Assembly (NCBI RefSeq): GCF_020329505.1
Contig: NZ_JAGKJJ010000002.1
Coordinates: 248,001 to 312,000 of the forward strand
From: Bradyrhizobium semiaridum
GTDB lineage: Bacteria; Pseudomonadota; Alphaproteobacteria; Rhizobiales; Xanthobacteraceae
Reading direction: 5' to 3'
DNA length: 64,000 nt
Positions within the stretch are counted from its first letter, which is position 1. Every line of letters starts with the position of its first letter. This document shows, one piece after another, positions 25,892-33,959 of the stretch. The position numbers and the translations under genes were made by a program. A model generated the notes under the pieces. The model worked only from the letters and a program-made list of their open reading frames with translations. It did no database searches and was not told where the DNA came from.

Positions 25892-27931
25892 ATGTATACG
25901 ATTGGGATAGATGTCGGCGGCACCTACACCGACCTGGTTGCGACCGATCAATCCGGGCGCACCGTGTTCGCGAAGTCACCATCCACGCCGGCCGATCAAT
26001 CGATCGGCGTGATGGCCGGGCTGGAAGAACTTGCACGCCGCCTCGGTGTGACGCGTGCGGCGATGCTCGCGGAGACAGATCGGCTGGTGCATGGCACCAC
26101 CGTCGCGACCAATGCGCTGCTGGAGCGCAAGGGCGCAAAGGTCGCGCTGCTCACCACCGAGGGCCACCGCGACGTTGTCGAGATGCGCGAGGGCCTGAAG
26201 CCGGATCGCTACGATCTTCGCACGCCGCCGCCCGAGCCGCTGGTGCCGCGCGAGCGGCGTCTCGGCGTGCGCGAGCGGCTCAAGGCCGATGGCAGTGCGG
26301 CCATTCCGCTCGATGCCGCTGCGCTCGGCGATGTCATCGCCGAGGTGAAGCGATCGGGCGCGAGCTCGGTCGCGGTCTGCTTTCTGCACGCCTATCTCAA
26401 CCCGGCGCATGAGCTTGCCGCGGTCGAGCGCCTCGCCAGGGAACTGCCCGATGTCAGCGTGTCGCGCTCCAGCGATGTGCTGCCGCAGATCAAGGAATAT
26501 GAGCGCGTCTCGACCACCATCGTGAACGCCTATGTTCAGCCTACAGCGCAGCGCTATCTCACCAATCTGGAGAGAAGCCTCACTAAAGCCGGCTTCAAGG
26601 GCTCACTGTTCGTGGTGCTGTCGCATGGCGGCATGGCACCAGTGGAGGAGGCCTCGCGGCTCGCCGCGGGCACCGTGCTGTCGGGCCCCGCCGGCGGCAT
26701 CTCCGGCAGTCGCCGCTGCGCCGAGATGCTCGGCATTCCCGATCTCGTGCCGTTCGACATGGGCGGCACCTCGACCGACATTTCCTTGATTGCCGACGGT
26801 GCGGCCTCGCTCTCGGCGGACGGCATGCTTGCGGGACAGCGCATCGCGCTGCGCAGCCTCGACATCGCCAGCATCGCCGCCGGGGGCGGCTCGATTGCCA
26901 GCGTCGACGGCGGCCGCACGCTGCGCGTCGGGCCGGAGAGCGCCGGCTCGGTGCCGGGGCCGGCCTGCTACGGCAATGGCGGCCTGGCGGCCACTGTTAC
27001 CGACGCCAATGTCGTGCTCGGCTATCTCGATGCCGCCGCCTTCATGGGCGGCGCGCGGCCGCTCGATCGCGCGGCGTCGGACGCTGCGGTGGATCGTATC
27101 GCCGAAGCGCTCGGCCTGTCGCGCATCGAGGCGGCGGCCGGCATCTACAAGATGATCAACCTGAAGATGGCCGACGGCATTCGCCTGATGACGTTGCGCC
27201 GCGGCGTCGATCCGCGCAAATTCGCGCTGCTCAGCTTCGGCGGCGCCGCCGGCATACACGCCGCCGAGGTGGCGCGCGAGCTCGAGATCAGGCGCATCAT
27301 CGTGCCGACGGTCGCCTCCGTGCTGTCGGCCTGGGGCATGCTGACCAGCGATCTGCGCTACGAGGTCAGTCGCACCCATTACGGCACCGGTAAGATTTCG
27401 GCCGATGAGGTGCGGGCGCTGTTCGCCGCGCTGGAAGAGCAGGCGGCCGGCCGGCTGCGCGCCTGGTTCAAGGGCGACATCACGATCGAGCGCTCGGCCG
27501 AGATGCGCTATGGCGAGCAGGTGTTCGAGATCGACGTGCCGTTCGGTGACCTCGATCTCGGCGCGGCCGACCTGGTGGCGCAGATCGAGGACCGTTTCCA
27601 CCGCCGCCACGAGGAGCTCTACACCTATGCCTCGCGCGGGCAGGAGGTGGTGTTCGTCAACGCCCGCGTCGCCGCGGTCGGCAAGGTCGCGCCTGAGGGC
27701 CGCGATGTCGGCAAGGTGACGGCGGCCGCAACCTGCGCGCCGCGCGGCAAGCGGCAGGCCTGGCTCGGCGGCTGGCGCGAGGTGCCGGTCTACGCGCTCG
27801 ATGATCTCCGGCCCGGCCATGCGCTGACCGGCCCCGCGATCATCGAGGCCGAGACCACGACGGTGCTGGTCGACACGGGGGATCGTGTCGCGGTCAATCC
27901 GCTGGGCTGGCTCGACATCACGTTGCGCTGA
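25892..27931 (+). CDS. Hydantoinase A/oxoprolinase family protein
   Basis: 679 residues, the ATP-binding A subunit. N-terminal phosphate loop IGIDVGGTYTDLV (4-16), then VHGTTVATNALLERKG, and a second nucleotide motif in VPFDMGGTSTDISLIADG, all standard for this ASKHA-fold family. The C-terminal part (from about residue 500) is the mixed domain that joins the B subunit. Together with the B protein it would hydrolyse a cyclic amide or imide at the cost of ATP. The downstream LivJ-type binding protein and upstream MFS carrier suggest an imported substrate; hydantoins, 5-oxoproline or caprolactam-like compounds are possible but unproven. Confidence 0.91.
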   Translation: MYTIGIDVGGTYTDLVATDQSGRTVFAKSPSTPADQSIGVMAGLEELARRLGVTRAAMLAETDRLVHGTTVATNALLERKGAKVALLTTEGHRDVVEMREGLKPDRYDLRTPPPEPLVPRERRLGVRERLKADGSAAIPLDAAALGDVIAEVKRSGASSVAVCFLHAYLNPAHELAAVERLARELPDVSVSRSSDVLPQIKEYERVSTTIVNAYVQPTAQRYLTNLERSLTKAGFKGSLFVVLSHGGMAPVEEASRLAAGTVLSGPAGGISGSRRCAEMLGIPDLVPFDMGGTSTDISLIADGAASLSADGMLAGQRIALRSLDIASIAAGGGSIASVDGGRTLRVGPESAGSVPGPACYGNGGLAATVTDANVVLGYLDAAAFMGGARPLDRAASDAAVDRIAEALGLSRIEAAAGIYKMINLKMADGIRLMTLRRGVDPRKFALLSFGGAAGIHAAEVARELEIRRIIVPTVASVLSAWGMLTSDLRYEVSRTHYGTGKISADEVRALFAALEEQAAGRLRAWFKGDITIERSAEMRYGEQVFEIDVPFGDLDLGAADLVAQIEDRFHRRHEELYTYASRGQEVVFVNARVAAVGKVAPEGRDVGKVTAAATCAPRGKRQAWLGGWREVPVYALDDLRPGHALTGPAIIEAETTTVLVDTGDRVAVNPLGWLDITLR

Positions 27932-27950
27932 TCGCCACGCGGGGGTTCTG

Positions 27951-28074
27951 CTCCCTCTCCCGCTTGCGGGGGAGGGCCGGGGCGGGGCATCCCTCCACGA
28001 GTCATATCGCGGCAAGAGCCCCCACCCGGATCGCATCTGCGATGCGATCTGGCCTCCCCGCAAGCGGGAGAGGC
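27951..28074. repeat. Intergenic inverted repeat, family A copy 6
   Basis: CTCCCTCTCCCGCTTGCGGG at the left and CCCCGCAAGCGGGAGAGGC at the right, with inner hairpin GATCGCATCTGCGATGCGATC. Lies between hydantoinase A and the binding-protein gene. Confidence 0.8.
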
Positions 28075-28180
28075 AAGGGAGCGGCTGCTCCGCCATCAAC
28101 ATTTCATTTTTTGGGCGTTGGCTTGGGCGATAAAGTCTAAGCGCTCGGGAGGAGCGCCGGCAGCGCCGGCGTTTGTGGCG

Positions 28181-29404
28181 ATGTTGATGCAAAGACGAGC
28201 CGCGTTTTCGATTGTTCTCATCCTTGCCGCGCTGGTCGCCGCACCGTTGCGTGCAGAGCAGGCGTCGGCCGACACCGAAATCCGCATCGGCAACGTCATG
28301 CCCTACACCGGGCCGCTCGCGGCCTTCGCGACCATCGGCCGAGCCGAGGCTGCCTATTTCGACATGGTCAATGAACAGGGCGGGATCAATGGCCGCAAGA
28401 TCAAGTTCATCTCGGTCGACGACAGCTCCAACCCGAAGACCTCGATGGAGCAGACCCGCAATCTCGTCGAGCAGCAGAACGTGCTGATGATGTTCGGTTC
28501 GTTCGGCACGCCGGGCAATCTGGCGGTGCGCAAATATCTCAACGAGAAGAACGTCCCGCAACTGTTCGTCGCATCGGGTGACGAGGAGTGGGCGCATCCC
28601 AAGGCCTGGCCCTGGACCATGGGCTGGCAGCCGACTTTCCGCGCCGAGGGACGAATCTACGCCAACTACATCCAGGCCGCCTATCCCAATCGCAAGATCG
28701 CGGTGCTCTGGCAGAACGACCAGTTCGGCCGCGACCTGTTCCGGGGATTGCAGGAAGGGCTCGGCGACACCGCGGGCATGATCGTCGCCGATCTCGCCTT
28801 CGATGCGACGGAGACCAGGATCGAGAACCAGCTCGGCATCCTCAAGGCAAGCGGCGCCGAGATCCTGGTGTTCGATGGCGCGCCGGCGATCGCCGCGCGT
28901 GCGATCCGCGTCGTCGCCGGGATGGAGTGGCATCCGGTGTTCATCCTTGACAACGCGTCGGCCTCGATCGCGAGCGCCTTGCAACCGGCCGGCCTGCAGA
29001 ATTCGCTCGGCGTGATCTCGACCTCGTTCCTGAAGGACGCCGGGGACGCCGCGTGGAAGGACGATCCGCACATCAAGGCGTGGGACGCCTTCATGGACAG
29101 GTACTTCCCCGACGGCGACAAGGACGACATCTACGCCGTGTTCGGCTATGCCGCCGCCGACACGCTGCTGCAGGTGCTGCGCCAGTGCGGCGACGATTTC
29201 TCGCGCGAAAACATCATGCGGCAGGCGGCGTCGCTGAAGAACTACCAGAGCCCGATCGCGCTGCCGGGGATCGTGATCAACACCGGCCCGAACGATTTCC
29301 GCCCGATCAAGCAGATGCGCCTCGTGCAGTTCGACGGCAACGCATGGCAGCCGATCGGCGATGTGATCGAGAGCGCGTTCGCGACGGTCAGGGAGGATAA
29401 TTGA
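28181..29404 (+). CDS. Branched-chain amino acid-type ABC solute-binding protein (LivJ family)
   Basis: About 407 residues. The signal peptide runs MLMQRRAAFSIVLILAALVA to a cut near LRA; the mature protein opens TEIRIGNVMPYTGPLAAFATIG and has GGINGRKIKFISVDDSSNPKTSMEQTRNLVE, the type I periplasmic fold of LivJ/Peripla_BP_6. The start is uncertain: the ATG at 28181 has no good ribosome site, GGGAGGAG lies 28 bp upstream beyond a small GCCGGC hairpin, and GTG 28175 is also possible. No permease or ATPase genes are adjacent, so it is an orphan receptor here, perhaps working with a Liv transporter elsewhere. Confidence 0.85.
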   Translation: MLMQRRAAFSIVLILAALVAAPLRAEQASADTEIRIGNVMPYTGPLAAFATIGRAEAAYFDMVNEQGGINGRKIKFISVDDSSNPKTSMEQTRNLVEQQNVLMMFGSFGTPGNLAVRKYLNEKNVPQLFVASGDEEWAHPKAWPWTMGWQPTFRAEGRIYANYIQAAYPNRKIAVLWQNDQFGRDLFRGLQEGLGDTAGMIVADLAFDATETRIENQLGILKASGAEILVFDGAPAIAARAIRVVAGMEWHPVFILDNASASIASALQPAGLQNSLGVISTSFLKDAGDAAWKDDPHIKAWDAFMDRYFPDGDKDDIYAVFGYAAADTLLQVLRQCGDDFSRENIMRQAASLKNYQSPIALPGIVINTGPNDFRPIKQMRLVQFDGNAWQPIGDVIESAFATVREDN

Positions 29405-29410
29405 TTTCGT

Positions 29411-29528
29411 CGTCCTGGCGAAAAGCCAGAACCCATTACCCCGACTGTTGGTCGTTGCGCGTTGCTGGGCCATGATCCGCTCTCAAGCAAATTCGGTGGT
29501 TATGGATCCTGGCTTTCGCCAGGTCGAC
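29411..29528. repeat. Intergenic inverted repeat, family B copy 2
   Basis: CGTCCTGGCGAAAAGCCAGA at the left, GGATCCTGGCTTTCGCCAGG at the right. Ends are slightly degenerate compared with copy 1. Sits between two convergent genes. Confidence 0.82.
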
Positions 29529-29610
29529 GTTGTGGGGAGGCCGCTCGCCACAATGTTCATCACCGTCACCCTTGAGAGGATGTGAAGCTACGCGCGTGGT
29601 TCCTAAGCCG

Positions 29611-30825
29611 CTACTTCTTCAGCCCGTAATTCAGCAGCCCGCCCTTGTTCTTCGGCGGATGGGCGCGCAGGCCTTCCTCGTTCGGCTCAGTGCCCCAACC
29701 GGGTCGATCCGGGATCACGAGATGGCCGTCGACGAACTCGGGCACATGGGTGAACAGCTCATGGTCCCAGGCCAGGCGGTCGATGTCGGTCTCCATGATG
29801 CGCAGGTTCGGCACCGCGGCGCAGAAGTGCGCGTTCATCATGGTGCAGAGGTGCCCGTAGAAATTATGCGGCGCGACGTTGACCTCGAAATGCTCGGCGG
29901 CGGCCGCGATCTTCATCGACTGCCAGGCCCCGTTCCACGGCGTGTCGATGATCGCGACATCCATCGCCTGCTCGGTGAAATAGGGCAGGAATTCGCGCAG
30001 GCCCAATAGCGTCTCGCAGGACGAGATCGGGTGCGGGCTCTGGCGGCGGATATAGCCGAGCGCCTGCGGGTTGAACGTGTCGATCTCGACCCAGAACATG
30101 TCCATCTTCTCGATGGCGCGCAGGATCTTCAAATAGCCCTCGGTCTTGGCGTTGAAGTTGAGATCGAGCAGCAGATCGACATCCGGCCCGGCGCCGTCAC
30201 GGATCGCTTCCAGATGCATGCAGAGATTGCGCAGCACAGTGCGGTCGACATTGATCTCGGGCTGGAACGGCGAGCCGAAGCCGGGGCGCCAGCCCTGCGG
30301 TTTGCCGTCGGTATAGAGGAAGATGTTGGTCTTGAGCGCCGAAAACTTCTTCTCGCGCACCTCGCGGCCGATCGCCTTGACGCCGTCGAGGTCCGTAATA
30401 GCCGGCTTGTACCAGTCGGGGTGATTGATGCGCCAGGTCGCGCAATGCGACCAGTAGACCCGGACCCTGTCGCGGATCTTGCCGCCGAGCAGATCGTAGC
30501 AGGGCACGCCGAGCGCCTTGGCTTTCACGTCAAGCAGCGCGTTCTCGATCGCGCCGAGCGCCAGCGCCACCACGCCGCCGGCAGCCGGGCGCGTCGCGGC
30601 GAACAGCTCGGCATAGATCCGCTCGTGCTGAAACGCATTCCTGCCGATCACCCGCGCCGAGAGCCGCTCGATCGCCGCCGTCACACCGGGCGCGCCGAAG
30701 CCTTCGTCATATTCGCTCCAGCCGACCAGCCCGTCCTCGGTCGTCAACTTGACGAAATGATAATTCCGCCAGCCGGCATCGCAGGCGAGCGTCTCGACGG
30801 TCTTGACGGTGGTGGCTTTGCTCAT
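29611..30825 (-). CDS. Mandelate racemase/muconate lactonizing enzyme family protein
   Basis: 404-residue enolase-superfamily enzyme. The capping domain covers about residues 1-140. In the barrel, metal ligands can be assigned to LLLDLNFN (Asp), FWVEID (Glu) and ISSCETL (Glu), and VNVAPHNFYGH supplies a catalytic-type His. Where many members have a KxK base pair the sequence reads ALKTNIF, so the second Lys is replaced by Asn; this resembles acid-sugar dehydratases that rely on the His rather than on two lysines. Likely reaction: proton abstraction next to a carboxylate (dehydration or racemisation). TTTCCGCCCGG-type leader sequence lies before the ATG at 30825 on the other strand. Confidence 0.85.
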   Translation of the reverse strand: MSKATTVKTVETLACDAGWRNYHFVKLTTEDGLVGWSEYDEGFGAPGVTAAIERLSARVIGRNAFQHERIYAELFAATRPAAGGVVALALGAIENALLDVKAKALGVPCYDLLGGKIRDRVRVYWSHCATWRINHPDWYKPAITDLDGVKAIGREVREKKFSALKTNIFLYTDGKPQGWRPGFGSPFQPEINVDRTVLRNLCMHLEAIRDGAGPDVDLLLDLNFNAKTEGYLKILRAIEKMDMFWVEIDTFNPQALGYIRRQSPHPISSCETLLGLREFLPYFTEQAMDVAIIDTPWNGAWQSMKIAAAAEHFEVNVAPHNFYGHLCTMMNAHFCAAVPNLRIMETDIDRLAWDHELFTHVPEFVDGHLVIPDRPGWGTEPNEEGLRAHPPKNKGGLLNYGLKK

Positions 30826-30973
30826 GATTTCCGCCCGGGTTGTTGTTGGTGTTGAGGCAGTTCAACAACGGATCGGATGAGGCGTCAATTCGCGTAGGAG
30901 CAAGGCGACAATGCATTCTCGACCGTCAGTCTGAGGAAATGTGACTCGCGAGCGGCACCAAATATTCAGCCGT

Positions 30974-31087
30974 CGTCCTGGCGATAGCCAGGAGCCATTA
31001 CTCAGCGATCTGTTGTTGCGTGACGCTGGCCACCGTCTCGCTCTCAATCAAGCTCGGTGGTTATGGGTCCTGGCTTTCGCCAGGACG
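30974..31087. repeat. Intergenic inverted repeat, family B copy 3, overlapping a gene end
   Basis: CGTCCTGGCGATAGCCAGGA at the left and GGTCCTGGCTTTCGCCAGGACG at the right. The right arm lies inside the last codons of the amidohydrolase gene, whose TAA stop is in the repeat. This is the only copy of any repeat in the window that enters a coding region. Confidence 0.85.
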
Positions 31088-32353
31088 ACGGCATGTGGGT
31101 GGCGGGGAGGATGGGGTGCTTGGCCGGAACAGCGCCGGCTTTTGCCGTTCGAATGTCTTGCGGCCGCGCTTGAAGCCCAGCAGGACGTCGGGAAGTTCGG
31201 CGATCGCGCCGGTGGCACTGTCGGTGTCGAGCACGACGAGATCGGCGGGATTGCCGACCGCGATGCCGTAGTCGCGCAGGTTCATCAGCCGTGCCGGCAG
31301 GTCGGTGACGAGATCGAGGCAGGTATCGAAGTCGCCGATCCCGGCGTGCGCCGCGTTGGCGTAGAGGTTCGCCATCCGCAGCAGCGAGGCGTCGCCGAAC
31401 GGCGTGAATGGGTTCTGCACATTGTTGGTCGCGACCGAGCAGAGCACACCGTCGGCGACGAGCCGGTGCGCGGCGGCCAGGCCGCGCGGGACGTTATGCG
31501 TGGCGTCGCGCCCCATCAGATAGAGATCGGTCGCCGGCAGCACGGTGACGGCGACGCCGGCCGCAGTGAGCCGCGCGGCGGCCGCCTTCAGCCGCTCCGG
31601 CGACAGCGCGGACAGTTTCGAAGCATGCCCGATCGCGACGCGGCCATGATAGTTGCGCCGCTCGGCCTGCCGGCAGACCTCCTCCATGTGCCACCAGGAC
31701 GGATCGAGATCGAAATCGAGATGAAGGTCGACATCGATGTCGAACTCCTGCGCGAGATCGAAGATGCGTGCGATCTGGGCGTTCGGGTCGGTGTCGACGT
31801 AGGGGCAGCCGCCGATCGCCTGCGCGCCGTCGCGCAGCGCCGCGACCAGCAGCTCGTCGGCGCCGGGGTCGTTGGTCAGGCCTTCCTGCGGGAAGACGCA
31901 GAGCGACAGATCGAGCGCCCAGGCATAGTCGCGCTTCAGCGCCTTGACCGCCTCGAAGCCGCGCAGGCCGACCCGCGGATCGATCTCGACATGGGTCCGC
32001 ATCCGTGTGGTGCCGGCCGTGATCGCGCGCTCCAGCACCCGGGCGCCGCGCGCGTAGACGTCCTCCACCGTGAAGTCGCGCTTCATCGCCGCCACCGCGC
32101 GGATGGCCTCGGTGACATTGGCATGGTCGTGCCCGCAGCGGCCGAGCAGGCAGGCCTTGTCGAGATGAATATGGCTGTCGACGAAGCCGGGCAGCGCCAG
32201 CCGGCCGCCGAGATCGATCTCCACCGCCTCGCAGGCGAGCCGTGGCGCGACTTCGGCGATTTTCCCGCCGATAATGCCGATATCGACCGCAGCGGCCGAG
32301 CCGCGCGTCACGGCGTTACGGAAGACGAGGTCGAAGACAGGTTTCGCGATCAT
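31061..32353 (-). CDS. Amidohydrolase, cytosine-deaminase-like (CodA group)
   Basis: 430-residue metal-dependent deaminase or amidase. Metal and catalytic motifs in order: SHIHLDKA (near residue 60), DLHLDFD (near 225), VAIGHASKLSAL (near 255) and PATDLYLMGRD (near 300), the CodA order HxHxD, HxD, GH, TDL. A C-terminal beta cap follows. Expected chemistry is deamination of a cytosine, isocytosine, triazine or creatinine-like ring. The last residues (CRRPGESQDP) are translated family B repeat, so the natural C-terminus has been replaced or extended. Divergent from the SnoaL-like gene. Confidence 0.87.
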   Translation of the reverse strand: MIAKPVFDLVFRNAVTRGSAAAVDIGIIGGKIAEVAPRLACEAVEIDLGGRLALPGFVDSHIHLDKACLLGRCGHDHANVTEAIRAVAAMKRDFTVEDVYARGARVLERAITAGTTRMRTHVEIDPRVGLRGFEAVKALKRDYAWALDLSLCVFPQEGLTNDPGADELLVAALRDGAQAIGGCPYVDTDPNAQIARIFDLAQEFDIDVDLHLDFDLDPSWWHMEEVCRQAERRNYHGRVAIGHASKLSALSPERLKAAAARLTAAGVAVTVLPATDLYLMGRDATHNVPRGLAAAHRLVADGVLCSVATNNVQNPFTPFGDASLLRMANLYANAAHAGIGDFDTCLDLVTDLPARLMNLRDYGIAVGNPADLVVLDTDSATGAIAELPDVLLGFKRGRKTFERQKPALFRPSTPSSPPPTCRRPGESQDP

Positions 32354-32453
32354 CGTGGAGCAAGGGCCAGGATGGTTTCAGCCTAGCGGAATCGCAGGGA
32401 ACGAGCAGTATCAGATTGTGTGCAGTTTGCCCCCTCAGATTGTTCAAAAAATG

Positions 32454-32461
32454 TGCATGCA
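32454..32461. promoter_or_regulatory. TGCATGCA palindrome upstream of the SnoaL-like gene
   Basis: TGTGCATGCACTTTTGCC lies 46 bp before the start at 32508, in an A/T-rich segment. A partial copy, TGTGCAGTTTGCCCC, is about 33 bp further upstream (near 32419-32433). The same core plus TTTG..CC occurs twice in front of the neighbouring regulator and transporter, so it is a candidate GntR operator. Confidence 0.6.
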
Positions 32462-32507
32462 CTTTTGCCGCTAGATTGTAGAGTTCGAGCATCCTTGGAG
32501 ATACCGC

Positions 32508-32927
32508 ATGTCCGTCATCGCCAGAGCCGATGCCCGCCCGCTGTCCGATGCCGAGATCGTCGAGGCCTATCTGACCGCATCGATGATCCCCGATCCCGAC
32601 GCCGCGGCGGCCTACATGAAGCCGGGCACGGTGATCACCTTCACCGGCGGGCGCGAATTCGACCATCCGCGCGGGCCGACCGGGTTCAATGCCAAGCGCT
32701 ATCGGTGGGTCAAGAAGCGGATGGATCGCTTCGACGTCTGTCCGGGTGCCGGCGAGACCGTCGTCTACAGCATCGGCACGCTCTACGGCGAATGGATCGA
32801 CGGCACGCCGTTCGAAGGCAACCGCTATGTCGACCGCTTCGTGGTGCAGGGCGGGCGGATCGTGAAGATGGACGTCTGGAACGACAGCGCCGAGCGGATT
32901 TTGCTGCAGCGGGGCATCGAGGCGTAG
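32508..32927 (+). CDS. SnoaL-like/NTF2-fold protein
   Basis: 139 residues with the cone-shaped NTF2-like pattern: LSDAEIVEAYLTASMIPDPDAAAAYM (helix with the DPD turn), GTVITFTGGREFDHPRGP, GETVVYSIGTLYGEWIDGT and YVDRFVVQGGRIVKMDVWND as the strands that close the pocket. Such proteins serve as small isomerases, hydrolases or binding proteins. CTTGGAGATACCGC precedes the ATG. It lies between the amidohydrolase and the GntR regulator and shares the TGCATGCA site with the transporter, so it likely belongs to the same catabolic unit. Function unknown. Confidence 0.75.
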   Translation: MSVIARADARPLSDAEIVEAYLTASMIPDPDAAAAYMKPGTVITFTGGREFDHPRGPTGFNAKRYRWVKKRMDRFDVCPGAGETVVYSIGTLYGEWIDGTPFEGNRYVDRFVVQGGRIVKMDVWNDSAERILLQRGIEA

Positions 32928-32932
32928 GCACG

Positions 32933-32949
32933 CCCACCACAGCGGTGGG
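32933..32949. terminator. Weak hairpin between convergent genes
   Basis: CCCACC-ACAGC-GGTGGG just after the SnoaL-like stop. No T run follows on either strand, so a terminator role is only a guess from its position between convergent genes. Confidence 0.3.
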
Positions 32950-33004
32950 TGGGACAAAGCTTCACACCCGCTCAGGGATGGCGGCAATGGAGCGGTTGTC
33001 GCTA

Positions 33005-33763
33005 CTATCTTCGCGCCGCCTTCGGCAGCTTCACCACGCGCTCGCTGCCCGTCTCATCGGCGTATGGCGCCAGAATATCCAGCAGATCCCGGCCGCGCTG
33101 CGGCGTCGGCGCCACCAGGGCGCGGGTTGCCACGGAATCGAGATGGCCATGCATCAGCTCCATCGCCTTGGCGGCGTCGCCCTTCACCAGCGCAGCGATG
33201 ATCGCGCGGTGTTCGTTGATCGCGCACTCCGATGAATGCGGCCGGCTGTACAGCGAGAGCGTCAGGCAGCAGCGATAGGCCACCTCGCTGACATAGCGCA
33301 CCAGGATCGGACTGTTCGTCATGTGCGCGAGCAGGATATGGAATTCGGTGGCGAGCCGGATCGACACCGCGTCGGTGCCGTCGCGGGCGCGGTCCTCGGC
33401 GTCGACATGCGCGGTCAGCTCGGCGATTTGCGCCTTGGTCAGCCTGCCCGCGAGCTGCCGCACCACCAGCCGCTCGAGCTCGATGCGGATGTCGAAGGCA
33501 TCGCGCGCCTCCTGCCAGCTCGGCGTCGCCACGACCGCGATCCGGTTGCGGCGCAGCTCGACCAGGCCTTCAGCGGCGAGCTGCCCGAGCGCATGCCGCG
33601 CAATGGTGCGGCTGACGCCGAAGCGTTCGCCGAGCGAATCCTCGGGCAGCTTCGCGCCGGGCTCCAGCGCCTGCTCGATGATCGCCCGCCGCAGCGCGCG
33701 GCAGATCACGCTGACCCTGTCGGTCGATTCAGCCGTCTTGCCCGTGCCGGCGCGCCCCGCCAT
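33005..33763 (-). CDS. GntR-family transcriptional regulator, FCD (FadR-type) subfamily
   Basis: 252 residues. N-terminal winged helix (about 15-85) with LPEDSLGERFGVSRTIARHALGQLAAEGLVELRRN, the GntR recognition pattern. The C-terminal all-helical FCD domain contains DIRIELERLVVRQLAGRL and likely metal-binding His in LATEFHILLAHMTNS and ECAINEHRAIIAAL. Such regulators are usually repressors released by an organic acid. It is transcribed away from the ABC transporter at 33960; two TGCATGCA sites lie in the 196 bp between them, which fits autoregulation and control of the uptake genes. Confidence 0.92.
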   Translation of the reverse strand: MAGRAGTGKTAESTDRVSVICRALRRAIIEQALEPGAKLPEDSLGERFGVSRTIARHALGQLAAEGLVELRRNRIAVVATPSWQEARDAFDIRIELERLVVRQLAGRLTKAQIAELTAHVDAEDRARDGTDAVSIRLATEFHILLAHMTNSPILVRYVSEVAYRCCLTLSLYSRPHSSECAINEHRAIIAALVKGDAAKAMELMHGHLDSVATRALVAPTPQRGRDLLDILAPYADETGSERVVKLPKAARR

Positions 33764-33836
33764 ATCAGCGAATCCTGTTCAGAAAGTGCTTCGGGCGCTT
33801 CTTTATCATACCGGCGAAACAATCGGGCGCCCGAAT

Positions 33837-33844
33837 TGCATGCA
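33837..33844. promoter_or_regulatory. TGCATGCA palindrome in the gntR-transporter intergenic region (site 2)
   Basis: AATTGCATGCAGTTTGTGCC, 74 bp from the regulator start. Matches site 1 (32454) and site 3 (33941) over the core and the following TTTG..CC. Confidence 0.6.
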
Positions 33845-33940
33845 GTTTGTGCCGCAAATTGCCTAAACGGAATCCGGCTTCTCGTCCGCGTGTCCCGCGA
33901 TCCCCTTGATTTTCCACAGCCCGGCCGCTGGCATCCAGCT

Positions 33941-33948
33941 TGCATGCA
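33941..33948. promoter_or_regulatory. TGCATGCA palindrome just before the transporter ATPase (site 3)
   Basis: CTTGCATGCACTTTGCCC ends about 10 bp before the ATG at 33960; a further GCGCATGCA lies across the start codons. A repressor bound here would block the promoter or start region. Its closeness to the ATG also suggests a very short leader, and no ribosome site is visible. Confidence 0.6.
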
Positions 33949-33959
33949 CTTTGCCCGTG

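Noticed and set aside
26603..29473. A 956-codon open frame on the minus strand, opposite hydantoinase A and the LivJ-type gene
   Set aside because: It spans two well-supported genes and an intergenic repeat, has no family motifs and shows the Arg/His/Asp-rich composition of an antisense frame in GC-rich DNA.
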